A DNA stretch of 64,000 bases from Linnemannia hyalina. Lineage: Eukaryota; Mortierellomycota; Mortierellomycetes; Mortierellales; Mortierellaceae. The notes beneath the pieces were generated by a model. The model did no database searches. It was given only the letters and a program-made list of their open reading frames with translations, and was not told the DNA's origin. Location: assembly GCA_019671135.1 (NCBI GenBank), contig JAHRHY010000014.1, positions 1,052,001 to 1,116,000 of the forward strand, in the 5' to 3' direction. Numbering within the stretch: the stretch's first letter is position 1; every line of letters begins with the position of its first letter. Of the stretch, positions 1-9,732 are shown in pieces. The position numbers were made by a program, and so were the translations under genes.

Positions 1-158
1 CGACCACGACTATAACAGCAGCACCAACAACATCAACCAGTTACCTTGGCCAGAGGAATAATAACCCATCCATTTCTGCTTTAACCGTCCGTCCAGCCAC
101 TCCTTGCTTCAACCCACCAAACCCTCCCCCAACTCGCAGAAATAATCAAATCCAAGGA

Positions 159-581
159 ATGGGTGCCCCCTGGGAGATTTTCAGCGTGGTCGCAGTAACC
201 ATGTTTTTCGGAGGTTCATTCTGCTACTACATGAGCCAGAAGCAGAAAAAATATCTCGCCGACGAAGCAGCAGCAGCGAACGCCGCGAATAGAGCCTTCC
301 TTGCGGTGTTGCCCATGTCTAGTCATCCTACCACGGACACGCTCCCTGTCTACTCTGTTGCTGTCCTCACCCCTGCCGTGACATTACTACCTTCAGCCTT
401 TTCTTCTCCTCCTCCTCCTTCGTCAGCAGCATCATTATCTTTGCCATCGTCGTTGTCCTTGGCTTCACCGTTGGCGTCTTCGTTGTCGTCGACTGTTCAA
501 GGAAGTCTATTAGGAGGAGCAGGAGTGGAATCTTATTCGCCGGCACCGCCGAGTTATCAGCCTATCGCTGTCCCTAGATAG
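159..581 (+). CDS. Small single-pass membrane protein with C-terminal PPSY motif
   Basis: This is an uninterrupted 140-aa reading frame starting in a good context (ggaATGg). Residues about 6-24 form one hydrophobic helix followed by a lysine-rich stop (SQKQKK), so the N-terminus is probably outside or lumenal and the tail cytosolic. The tail is low-complexity, with long runs of Ser, Ala, Leu and Pro. Its end reads APPSYQPIAVPR, which contains a PPxY motif (PPSY), the classic ligand of WW domains such as those in Rsp5/Nedd4 ubiquitin ligases. A role as a ligase adaptor or sorting substrate is inference from that motif. No named family was recognised. An upstream exon beyond the left half of the first 158 bases cannot be excluded. 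Confidence 0.6.
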   Translation: MGAPWEIFSVVAVTMFFGGSFCYYMSQKQKKYLADEAAAANAANRAFLAVLPMSSHPTTDTLPVYSVAVLTPAVTLLPSAFSSPPPPSSAASLSLPSSLSLASPLASSLSSTVQGSLLGGAGVESYSPAPPSYQPIAVPR

Positions 582-1096
582 CTCCCTCCTCCTTGTCCAA
601 TCCTCTAATACAAACACGGACTGTTTTGACATCCTGATTCCCGGATTCTTTGGTCGACTCTGACGTAGAGGGTGACCCTTATTGTGCTTTCATATATATT
701 TCCACTTATGCTTTCAAAATAACCTTTTCCCTGGTAATGAGAGGAAGAGGTCATGCGGTGCAAGCAAACAAAAAAAGTTGAGCTGATTTTTTTTCTTTGC
801 TTGGGTGTTGATTCAAGTCACATGCCTCACCCGCATCTCGCATTTTTAGCAACTTGGCCGTTTTTTTTATAGTCGAATCGACTGTTGCACAAAAGAGTGG
901 AGAGAGAGGAAGAAGATGAATTGCATGGGCAGGAACGCTGCCTCAGCCCATGCATCTACCTCGTCATACAGAAAGAAGTAAAAAAGAATGGAAGCAACAA
1001 GAGACAAACTACGAGCTTCATTGATGAGCATTCATCATGCGTCCACACGTGGGGATACTCATGGTCGCGCATCAAGAAAACAAAAACAAAAAAGGA
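582..1096. other. Intergenic region
   Basis: No gene is visible here. The stretch holds the 3' end of the preceding gene and then A/T-rich DNA with several T runs leading into the TATA element at 1097. Confidence 0.5.
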
Positions 1097-1104
1097 TATA
1101 AAAG
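1097..1104 (+). promoter_or_regulatory. TATA box (TATAAAAG) of the glycine-rich membrane protein gene
   Basis: A perfect TATAAAAG lies 188 nt before the ATG at 1285. A start site about 30 nt downstream would give a leader of roughly 150 nt. That leader (about 1145-1284) is dominated by CAA and ACA triplets and has almost no G, so it should be largely unstructured. Confidence 0.55.
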
Positions 1105-1284
1105 AGACCAAACTGCACTCCACTTTTCATTCATCATCAAATCCAATAACACATCCTTCACAACAAAAAAAACAACAACAACAGCAACAATCAACAATTA
1201 ATCAACAACAGCAAGACCTACACCTACAACCACTGTCATCGTCCACACAACAACAATAACGACAACAACAGCAGCAGCACGAAA

Positions 1285-1911
1285 ATGCTATCAAAGGGCG
1301 CAATCATCGGCATCGCCGTAGGAACCCTAGCCGCCACCTGTATCCTCATCTGCCTTCTCATCCGTTGCCTCAAACGCGGCGAACGTCTACCCACTGTTAC
1401 CCACCACAAGAACAGGAATGTCGTTACCGAGAAGCCGAGCAATGTCAGGCCCGACATCTTTGTCACCATCCACTCTGTGGACACAACCACCACGGTGACT
1501 CCTCGGTCTGCTCCTGCTCCTGCATCTGCTGCGCCCAAGCCCAAGGGCAGCACCACGACTGCACCAAAGCCCAAGCCTAAATCATCGTATACTCCAAAGA
1601 AAAACTATAAGAGCTCGTCGCCTTCGGGTTACCGTTCGGGAGGAGGTGGTACCACGTCCACTTCCTACTACTATGGTGGAGCCGACTTATCTGGATATGG
1701 CGATTCGGGCGGCTATAGCGGGGGTGGACATGGTGGACATGGACATGGACATGGACATGGTGGACATGGTGGGGATGGCGGTTGCTCCTCAGGAGGCGGC
1801 GGATATTCAGGAGGAGATAGTGGAGGTGGTGGTGGTGGTTGCAGTGGAGGCGATGGCGGCGGAGGAGGTGGAGGCGATGGCGGCGGAGGAGGAGGTGGTG
1901 GTTGCGACTAG
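1285..1911 (+). CDS. One-TM membrane protein with a glycine/histidine-rich tail
   Basis: This is a single-exon 208-aa protein. Residues about 5-27 are a hydrophobic helix rich in Gly/Ala/Ile/Cys, followed by a basic stop (RCLKRGER), giving an N-out/C-in prediction. A Pro/Lys/Thr-rich linker follows (residues about 70-115). The tail is made of GYxGGG-type repeats, a block of alternating Gly and His (GHGHGHGH, about residue 155), and then long Gly runs with scattered Cys and Asp, ending GGGGCD. The His/Gly block could bind metal ions, but that is only suggested by composition. The TATA box and CAA-rich leader suggest strong, regulated expression. No family was recognised. Confidence 0.65.
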   Translation: MLSKGAIIGIAVGTLAATCILICLLIRCLKRGERLPTVTHHKNRNVVTEKPSNVRPDIFVTIHSVDTTTTVTPRSAPAPASAAPKPKGSTTTAPKPKPKSSYTPKKNYKSSSPSGYRSGGGGTTSTSYYYGGADLSGYGDSGGYSGGGHGGHGHGHGHGGHGGDGGCSSGGGGYSGGDSGGGGGGCSGGDGGGGGGGDGGGGGGGGCD

Positions 1912-2689
1912 GCCCCGCCCAATATCAGACTTTTCTCTTTCTCTCTTCTTTTGTCTTCATCGGGTGTGGTATGCAGTACAATATCGAAAAACGAGTTTGC
2001 GTAAATTAAACCACGTTGTATATATCCGAGTCCATTGTAGTGACCCGGCTGTCGTGCTCCTTACGGATGAACAGTACTTGCATAGGCGTATTCTTCATGT
2101 AGTTGATTAACTACTAAACGAATCAGCGATTTGATGGCGCCTGTCTTTGGAAAGGGCAACTAGGGCGACGGTTGGAGTAACAAGTACCTGGTCGAGGGCT
2201 AGCGGAAGGGAGCTGCAAGAAGCCACTATTGACGTCATTGCCTTCATCCTGGATGGGAGAAGGAGCAACCATTAATTGCAGCACAGATGCAAGTTGGTGG
2301 CAAACAAACCCTTGATGTCTGAGGACGGTGCGCTGGAATTGTTGGTGGCTTGAGACCCCTTAAGTCGAGCCGAATAGTATAGAAGAAGCCTGCTCGAGGT
2401 CAGAGAGAACAGCACCTTTCTTTCTTGATATCGAGCAGGTATGTGCAATGCTGTTCTTGTTCCTAGCGGTTTTGGTGGGAGCGTTTGACATAGCATAATC
2501 CTAACATTAAAAGCACCTTTCTTTCTTGATATCGAGCAGCAACGTTGAAAGTGTCAGAGTTTACAGTCGTTTTCCCTTTACACATCTTCTGAGTAACACA
2601 CACACATACATATCTACACACAAACTACCACACCTACGCGCACCTATACACACATATACACACAAATACGTCTTTTCTTTTTCCTTTTC
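1912..2689. other. Intergenic region with a CRE-like site and a short direct repeat
   Basis: No convincing gene is present. A palindromic TGACGTCA (CRE/ATF-type site) lies at 2230-2237. A 28-bp exact direct repeat is listed separately. The right end (2590-2670) is a CA-rich leader-like stretch. Confidence 0.45.
2411..2539. repeat. 28-bp exact direct repeat, two copies 101 bp apart
   Basis: Positions 2411-2438 and 2512-2539 are identical. Each begins agcacctttc and ends atcgagcag. The first copy is followed by gtatgt, a good splice-donor sequence, and a ctaac motif precedes the second. A small local duplication is the simplest explanation. Confidence 0.8.
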
Positions 2690-2833
2690 ATGAGCGACAA
2701 AGACTCTGGAGACACCGGGTCGTCCACACCTCTGCGAGAAGGGGCAATCCTCCCTTCGCCTCCTCTTGATGGTATCTGCCGTGACACTTCCACCCAGGCA
2801 TCTCAGCCCCCTCAGACAACCACAACAAACTGA
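2690..2833 (+). CDS. Possible 47-aa Ser/Thr/Pro-rich small protein or first exon
   Basis: An ATG directly after a CA-rich then T/C-rich leader opens a 47-codon frame (MSDKDSGDTGSS...). It is rich in Ser, Thr, Pro and Gln and ends at a TGA. Its composition looks like the disordered N-terminus of a fungal regulatory protein. It might be a first exon, since a donor-like gatGGTATCT lies at about 2769, or a translated leader of the next gene. No downstream partner exon was identified, so this is weakly supported. Confidence 0.25.
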   Translation: MSDKDSGDTGSSTPLREGAILPSPPLDGICRDTSTQASQPPQTTTTN

Positions 2834-3432
2834 TCTCGTGGACGCGACAATTTGAAACTGATTGAGTTGACGTATCACTAACGAGTCTGGAAGAAAGAAG
2901 AAAAATAGGAGAGGCGAATGGCAAACGAAAATTGAATGTCAGCTCCGTTGACGAGTTACTGCGCCTACAACCATGTTTGACTCCACGAAACCAGTGTGAG
3001 CCCCTCGCTATGTCGACCGACCCTGACTGAAAACACTTAACACTGGTTAACTTGTCCTGTTGTCTTCCTCGCGAAAGAGCGGCGTGAAGAAAGAGGGCGA
3101 AAGGGTCTAAGCACGCGGGCCTACCCTACAAAGAACAAAAAAATGGTCCAAAGGTCCATTTACCAGCAATAGTTCCATCTCGAACTATCAATTAGTGTTC
3201 ACAAATCCTTGCTTGGCCTACTGCGGATTTCACGTTTTCTGAGGTGACTCGATGATCACAGCCGCTTAACACCGCCTCTTCCTCGTTTTTTTTTCGGTCC
3301 GCACACATAGTTGTTCTTTTGGGTCCTTACTTTACTTTCTTTTTTCTTTTTTCTTTTCCATTTCTCCTCATTCACTCATTCCTCATTCACCACCAAGAAC
3401 AAAGAACCAACAACAACTTGATCCTTCTCGCA
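2834..3432. promoter_or_regulatory. Promoter and leader region of the Cid1-like gene
   Basis: No coding sequence was supported. The stretch ends in a long C/T-rich tract (about 3320-3400), typical of fungal core promoters and leaders in this window. The ATG at 3319 sits in front of that tract and was not chosen as the start. Confidence 0.4.
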
Positions 3433-6009
3433 ATGACTTCCAGGAACACCAACACCAAGAGGAACCCCAACCCTCGCAACAACAACAAAACGGGCGTCTC
3501 TTCCAATTCGACCCCTGCTGCTCCCCGCTCCGCCCCCACCGCTTCGGCCATAAACCCTCTCACTCTCACCTCTCCTGTTCCTGTTTCCACCACCTATGAT
3601 AACCCCCGCAGCCACAAGGATCTGGTCGATCAGGACGACGGTGAATTCGCCGGGATCCTGTACGACACAATCCTCTATGAGCGCGCCGTCCACCGTCTCG
3701 AGACCCTCAAAAAGTACGATTTCCCCGTCCAGTACGAAGAACTCGCCCATGACTTCTTGATCGCCTACCGGCTTTGTCTCGAACCAAAGTTCCTGGCTGA
3801 ACCCAAACTGGCTCCCTACGCGACCTATCTCCTCAAATCCAAGCTTCTCACCGGGAAGGGCGTCCGTGCCTATGCGAAGGACCATGGCGGGACCTATGAG
3901 ATCTTCCCTTCGCTCGATCAACTTTTTGACGACTTTGGAGATGAAGTTGAAGAGATTGACGAGGACGATTTGAGTGATTATGATGAGGTCGATCATGGGT
4001 TTAAACAAAAGCAGAAAAATGTCGGGTACCAAGGTCCAAAGCTGAGTGGACGCCAGGGGTCGCAGAGTCATCAGGATATGTTTGCAAGGGACTATTTTGC
4101 AGTCCATAAACATTCACAAGACATGATTGCGATGATTGTTGCGCACCTCCGGAAGCGTGTCTGGTACCATAATGGGTCTGGAGGCGAAATTGTCGATATT
4201 CGGAACATGGGCGTCGACAAGGTCCCACGTCGTCGGACCGATGACTCTGCTCCCAGTGCTGAGATTGAAGGTGGTGGTATAGAAGTAAACGCCGGGTTGA
4301 AGGGCATCAAGGGCGTCAAAAAGTACACGCGTCGGTTCAATGGTCGGATTCGTCGACGGAACTATGAGCGCAACCTGGAGCGGGAGCGGGACAACGTCGC
4401 CGGGGGCGCTACGACTTTCTTTGGGATGTACGGAAACGACGCCGAACCTCCTACCGACTATTCTGAATCCGAATCCGAATCGTCGTTTGGTGGTGGCGCT
4501 GGTGGAATGAAAGGAGTGGGCAGTGGGCAGAACGCCGAAGATATGAAGCGGATCGAGGAAGCGATAGCGAGGATGGTTTCGATGTCTCTGGTGGACTATA
4601 CTGGTAGTGCCAAGCGCAAGGTCCAATGGTTACCCTTGGGTCGGTCCGAGGCCCTGTATGATTGGAACGGTGTGAGCAAGGAGCTGAGGCTGATTGACTT
4701 GCCTGCCGAGGATGCCGACCCGTCATTTTATGGATGTCTCACCCGCGACATTATGAACAAGTACAAGGTGGGCAGACATGATATCGTATTTACTTCCTTG
4801 GAATTAATGCCGCAGCCATGCTCAAAGCACTAATGCGGTCGTCCTTTTGAAATCAATCTTGCGATCATAGAGCCTGGTGCCACCGCCAGATCTCATGGAA
4901 CGCCACGCGCAACTGACGAGCACTCTGACCAAGCTCATATCAGATGCCTTCCCTGATGAAGACCTGAAGGTCGAACCCTTTGGGTAAGTCAGCAACCTTC
5001 TTGAACATGCACTTCCCACCAAGTTTGCATTCAGAGAAACAAGGATTAAGTATTTATTCACTTCAACAATAGGTCATTCGTGAGCGGGTTATTACTAAAT
5101 AACAGCGACGCCGACTTTTGCATCACTGGCGCCAAGGTCCACGACCACGACCACTCCCTGAACGACATGAACCATATCGGTCACATCCTCAAGACCAAGG
5201 GTCACATGGAACAAGTCCTATGTATCTCCGATGCCTTGGTCCCCATTGTCAAGTTCTACGACCCTGTCTCCCGCTTAGAATGCGATCTCAACACCGGCAA
5301 CACTCTGGGAGTCATCAACTCGGGATTGATCCGGATCTACACCACCATCGACGAACGTGTCAAGCCCTTCCTGTACATGGTCAAAGCCATCTGCAAAGCC
5401 CAAGGGATCAACGACGCCAAATCTGGATACCTGAGTTCCTATGCCCTCACCTGGATGGGAATTGTGTTCCTGCAGCAGGAAGGGTACCTCAAGTCGACGG
5501 GGACGTCCTTCAAACCCGTCCTGCCACGTCTCCAACAGCAACCCTTCGAACGGATGACAGAAGTAACCCTCCGACTGAACCACAACCTCCCCAACAGTCA
5601 AACCATCACCTCCACACCCAGCCTCGTCAACTCCAAGAGCAGCGACATGGTCCACTGCCGCTTCGACACCAACAAGGATGGTCGTCACACGGGTACGGGC
5701 CACGCAAACCCCAAATCCCTCGCGCGGTTGTTGATTGAGTTTTTCGAGTTTTTCTCTAGACGGTTCTTTTATGCGGAGATGGCGATTCATGTGGCCAGGG
5801 CACAGTTCTTGCCAAAGACGAGTAAGGAGTTGCACTATGAGAGTACAAGGACGACGACTTTTAGAGTCGTGGATCCGTTTCTGCATCATAGGAACTTGAC
5901 GGGAACTTGTAGGGGTGATTCGTTGGCCAGGGTATGGAGGGCGTTTGATCATTCTTATCGGATGCTGAGTGCAGGCGACCTCGAGGGAGCCATGACTATT
6001 GTCGAGTAG
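3433..6009 (+). CDS. Cid1/Trf4-type nucleotidyltransferase (non-canonical poly(A) or poly(U) polymerase)
   Basis: Exons 3433-4767, 4871-4983 and 5073-6009 join in frame to 794 aa. The second intron splits the signature loop: exon 2 ends ...KVEPFG and exon 3 continues SFVSGLLLNNSDADF. This restores the polymerase-beta fold motif GS...DxD, with catalytic Asp about 495 and 497. The third Asp (about 554) is in RLECDLN. The PAP-associated helices follow (YTTIDERVKPFLYMVKAICK, YLSSYALTWMGIVFLQQ) and then LARLLIEFFEFFSRRFFY. Enzymes of this group add A or U tails to RNA 3' ends in RNA turnover. Unusually, about 440 residues precede the catalytic domain, including an acidic stretch and Lys/Arg-rich and Gly-rich segments that look disordered. 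I chose ATG 3433 (caATGact) because translation from 3319 would run through a pyrimidine-rich leader. Confidence 0.9.
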
Positions 6010-6182
6010 TATTAGCGTAAAGTAGCGTTGGATAGGCAGGTTTGTTACAGAGTAATAAGAAAACGTCATGGGTTTATTGAAAGTCATAACAAGGAAAATG
6101 TACAAGTGTGCGTGTAATCAAGCATAACGAGCAACTAAGAAAGATGCCAGTATGATCGCTTTAACTCTGCAAAATCGAGTTC

Positions 6183-7347
6183 TTAACGAAGTTCACGGTC
6201 AAGACGGTCAGAGGCATTATTGACGGCATTCTTGGCGTTCTTATTAGCAGCCCTGGCAGCATCCTTGGCATCATCCTGGACCTGCTTAGCCTCATGGTGA
6301 AGATCCGACTTGGCATGACGGGCGGCATCACCGACATCCTTGCCGAGTTTGTTGGCGTCCTTTCCAAACTTGCGGGCGTGGTCTGCAGCAGGGCCCTTGG
6401 CGTTCTTGATCCAGATGTCGTAATTGAGGGCGGTGGCGTATCCAAGCCAGGCGACGTAGGGGAGGGTGAGGTAGCCGGCAACTTCGTCGACCTTGAAGAA
6501 GTAGTATGAAACTGCAATTGCCGACGTCTATTTTATTGTTGTTGAGCAAGAAAGAGGAAGGAGGTACGGTGTTAGTGAGATTAGAAGAGAAGCGACTGAT
6601 GTCAGGATATTTGTGTTTGTTACTGTTTTTCCCGCCCCTTATTCCTTGTACCATCCGTGAGAAAGTTATGGTATGCTGCATTGTTCCAATCCCTTTGTGT
6701 GTGCGTCGAGATCAAGTAGGCGAAGTAAACGACAGCCTCCTGCTCTGCCCCCCAAATGAGACATTGGCGAAAGTGCGCTCGCCTAATATTCGTTTTTCTT
6801 TGGTGTCGCTGGTATTCCTGCCGTCGTATCCATCCATGTTCCGCTCCTGTCCTCTTCCTTTGCTTTCCTTGTTGTTGCCCTCTGCTCCATGATACAACCA
6901 TAACAACATGCGTCCTCAACCAAATACACAATAAACACTTACGAATACACCACCAGCGGTAATGAGGGCAGCACCGATCTGCCTTTTCCAAAAGAAAATA
7001 GGCGACCATGCAAAGTTCAACGCCAAATTCAATCCATACAGCCCCATCCCAGTTTGAGCAGCCGACCGAATCGAGGGGAGAGTCAAGGCCGTTGGACTCG
7101 TATGCGAAGCAACCAGATGGGATGCATAACCGATAGAGAGGTAGAGACCAGTCCAGGCAGGACCAAAGGCAGAGGAAGGAGGTGCCCAGGAGGATTTGTA
7201 AAGGGACTCGTAGTAATCCTTAGCGGATCTTATGGAGGGGGAGGCGGAGATGAAGCCGCCGACGAGGGGGAGTCCGACGGCCAGGGCTGGGTACCGGGTC
7301 AGGTTCTGGTTGAGGCAGTTTTGTGAAGAGTGGTAGAAGTTGTCCAT
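6183..7347 (-). CDS. TspO/MBR (translocator protein) family protein with LEA-like C-terminal tail
   Basis: Two exons, 7347-6943 and 6527-6183, join in phase 0 to 249 aa. The first carries four TM helices with TspO signatures: SSWAPPSSAFGPAWTGLYLS and LNLALNFAWSPIFF. The second exon begins with the fifth helix and the family's PYVAWLGYATALNYDIW. It contains a cholesterol-recognition-like CRAC motif (LNYDIWIK). TspO proteins bind porphyrins and sterols, usually in mitochondrial outer or ER membranes, and are tied to stress responses. The last about 70 residues are extra for the family. They are Ala/Lys/Asp/His-rich, free of Pro and nearly free of Gly, with spacings such as DAARHAKSDLHHEAKQVQDD that fit an amphipathic, LEA-like helix. 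The gene is convergent with the upstream nucleotidyltransferase gene (173 nt between stops). Confidence 0.92.
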
Positions 7348-8684
7348 AGTTGTAGTTGCAAGGGTGGAGGATTGGAGGGGCGAGGAAGAGAAAGGAAGAG
7401 GGAGAAGGAAACTGGGTTGAGGAAGAAGAGAGATGACCTAGAAAGAGGCCATTTATATGGATTCCTATCAATGCGATGTCATCGTTACCGCGCTGAAACG
7501 CGTTCCCTTCAGCGTGAAGAAAAAAGTCGTCATTATTTATGCGGTTGCGCCTATGCGTGATGCGAGATCGGGTGTCAATCTCTCTCTCTCTTTTTTTGTC
7601 TTGACCAATGATGAAATGATCACATGATGAGAGTCAAAGCCACTCTTAACACATTTGACACTCCACTCGTTTCCCGCAAGCATAAACAAGCGCGCAAAAA
7701 ACTTTCTCGCTTCTCTCTTCTTTCTCTCTTCACTCTTCCACACAGCTCCTTCCGTGCTCCTCCACCTTTCTACACGTAAGTTCTCCCTTCCCTATCCCAT
7801 ACCAACACAAACAACAAAGCAACACACTGAAGCGAGGCTGATATGATGTTTATACTTTCGTGGGAATCTCTCGGAAATCGAATGAACGAAAACTAAATCG
7901 AATGTCCTGATCTACATCCTCAAACAACAAAAAAAAGAGATCTCTCTTTTAAAAGACATTCGTAACTTGAGGTCAAGTCTGCAGAAGCGATCAATTTATT
8001 AATCACCTTTGCTCGCCTTATCCTTTATCCCTTTTCTAGTTCACTCTTTTACCTCGTCGCTCAGGAAAACAGGAAATATACTCTGGATCAGGATTTTGCT
8101 CATAAGGTGCGTACTTCACCCATTCTTCCGACCTTCCCCTTTTTACCACGATCACGATCGAGCATGACAGGCAATGATGATACAACCCATGCACCACTCT
8201 CAACCAAAAGCGTGTGGATAACCATTACCATTTATATATGAGCCTACTTCTTTTTCTACTCGATTCCCTTCGTCTGAAAAAAGAAATCGTCAACAGAATG
8301 ATTTTATCGGCAGGCATGCTAATTCTTTCTTTTTCTGTTTGATTCTTTATCTTAGGTTCGTTGCGTTGATGTCTTTGCTTGCTTGTCCGTGTAGAATAAT
8401 TGTTTGAAGAAAATGAATAAAAAACATGTCAAAAAAACTACCAATTTGTCGCGCTGTGTTCTGTCTTGCTTATGTGAACCGTATAAATCGAGCTTGTTTT
8501 GAAAGAAAAAAAAAGATGCCGTGAAATGGCACCAAAGTCACGTGTAGATCGCGAATGGCTCTGGTGCTTTGGAGGTGCTGGTTGCACACATGAACTCCTT
8601 ACACTTCTTTTCTCAGGAACTCATCGTCGAACCACGCATCAGGAACACAGTACAGGACACAGACATACATTCATATACACAGCA
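7348..8684. promoter_or_regulatory. Divergent promoter region with possible spliced 5' leader
   Basis: No open reading frame is convincing here. Several splice-like sites point right: a donor cacGTAAGT at about 7776, an acceptor ttctAG at about 8040 with donor aagGTGCGT at about 8107, and an acceptor ttctcAG at about 8616 just before the ATG at 8685. Together they would give a spliced, non-coding 5' leader for the next gene. This reading is inference from splice-site sequence only. Confidence 0.35.
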
Positions 8685-9609
8685 ATGGCACGCACAAAGC
8701 TCTCACGCTCATCACGGATCACCCTCCTCCTCGCACTCGTCTGTCTCCTCGCACTCCTCCAGGTTCGCACCTTCTCTCCATCTCGTTCCACGCTCACGGT
8801 CATGGAAGACTTTCTCGACATACCGGAAAGGAGCCCAATACACGGGAAGCAAAAAAAACCCACTGACACACACCCCCTACTTATTAACCGTCAACAACCA
8901 ACGAAAATAGACAACACTGGCAGCAGACCCAATTAGTTTCTGCAAATGCGTCTGCGGCCAAGAAAAGTATATCACAGCCCTTCCCCGAGACACCCAGCAC
9001 CCGATCTTTGGCGGTTCGTCCAAGGCCTGTGGCAGCTGCACAAAGAAGTACTGTCTCGATACAAATCCGGACATGTGTAAAGATGTCGGGACCGGCGGGG
9101 GCGATGAATTGACTACTATTTGTTTCGGTAAGTGCGTCAGTTCGATACAAAGGGTGGAGGAGTAGGGCGAGGAGGTGTAAGGGATGTGCGATTGCGTTGG
9201 GAGGTGATGTACAAAAGGCTTGGCGGATGAAATAGCAGGATGTGACAGGATACGAGAGGATAGAGACCATGAGCAAGGGCTAATGTTTACGTTTTTTAAT
9301 TGTTTTTGTTTTTGATATTGGTCTTGGCATTGGTGGGCGTGTGTGATAGAGCGCGACTCGTACAAGGATCAGTTCATCGTCTATCTGTTTTTGACCATCA
9401 CGTTTGGTCTTCTTGCCTTTGCGGTGCTGCAGCCTTTCCTCAATGGCCTCTGGCAGGTAAGCCTCTCTCTCTGTCTCCTTCCTATCTTGTTTTACCCCGT
9501 ATGAAATGCTTTCTTAGGTCACACTGCCTTTGAACTAACGACTTTTATTTGTGCGATTGAAAAATGATAGCGTCGGCAGCAGCGGTCGTACACGCAGATG
9601 CCAATGTAA
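8685..9609 (+). CDS. Small cysteine-rich type I membrane protein of a conserved fungal family
   Basis: Exons 8685-8762, 8911-9127, 9350-9456 and 9571-9609 give 146 aa. Residues 1-31 form a signal peptide (basic start, then LLLALVCLLALLQ, cleavage near TLAA). The lumenal part starts DPISFCKCVCG and contains CGSCTKKYCL, NPDMCK and TICFERD, eight cysteines in all. One TM helix (about 107-128, FIVYLFLTITFGLLAFAVLQ) and a short basic tail (RRQQRSYTQMPM) follow. The FCKC...CxxC...YCL...C...CFxRDSxKD layout recalls small conserved membrane proteins of ascomycetes, but I know no function for them. Exon 1 uses a weak donor (cagGTTCGC). It was chosen because it alone joins the signal peptide in phase 0 to an acceptor (aaatAG) directly before TTLAADPIS. 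Confidence 0.75.
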
Positions 9610-9732
9610 AGAAACCAACCTATTCAATACAAGGAATAGCAAACAGCCAACAAAACATGTAAAATACACAATCGAAACCAGCATGCGGAGTAAATTATGT
9701 AAAAGATATCTATGAGGGTTGTCTTTAATGAC

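Noticed and set aside
3376..4113. 245-codon minus-strand frame opposite the Cid1-like gene
   Set aside because: It is a shadow of GC-rich coding sequence on the plus strand, with no family pattern.
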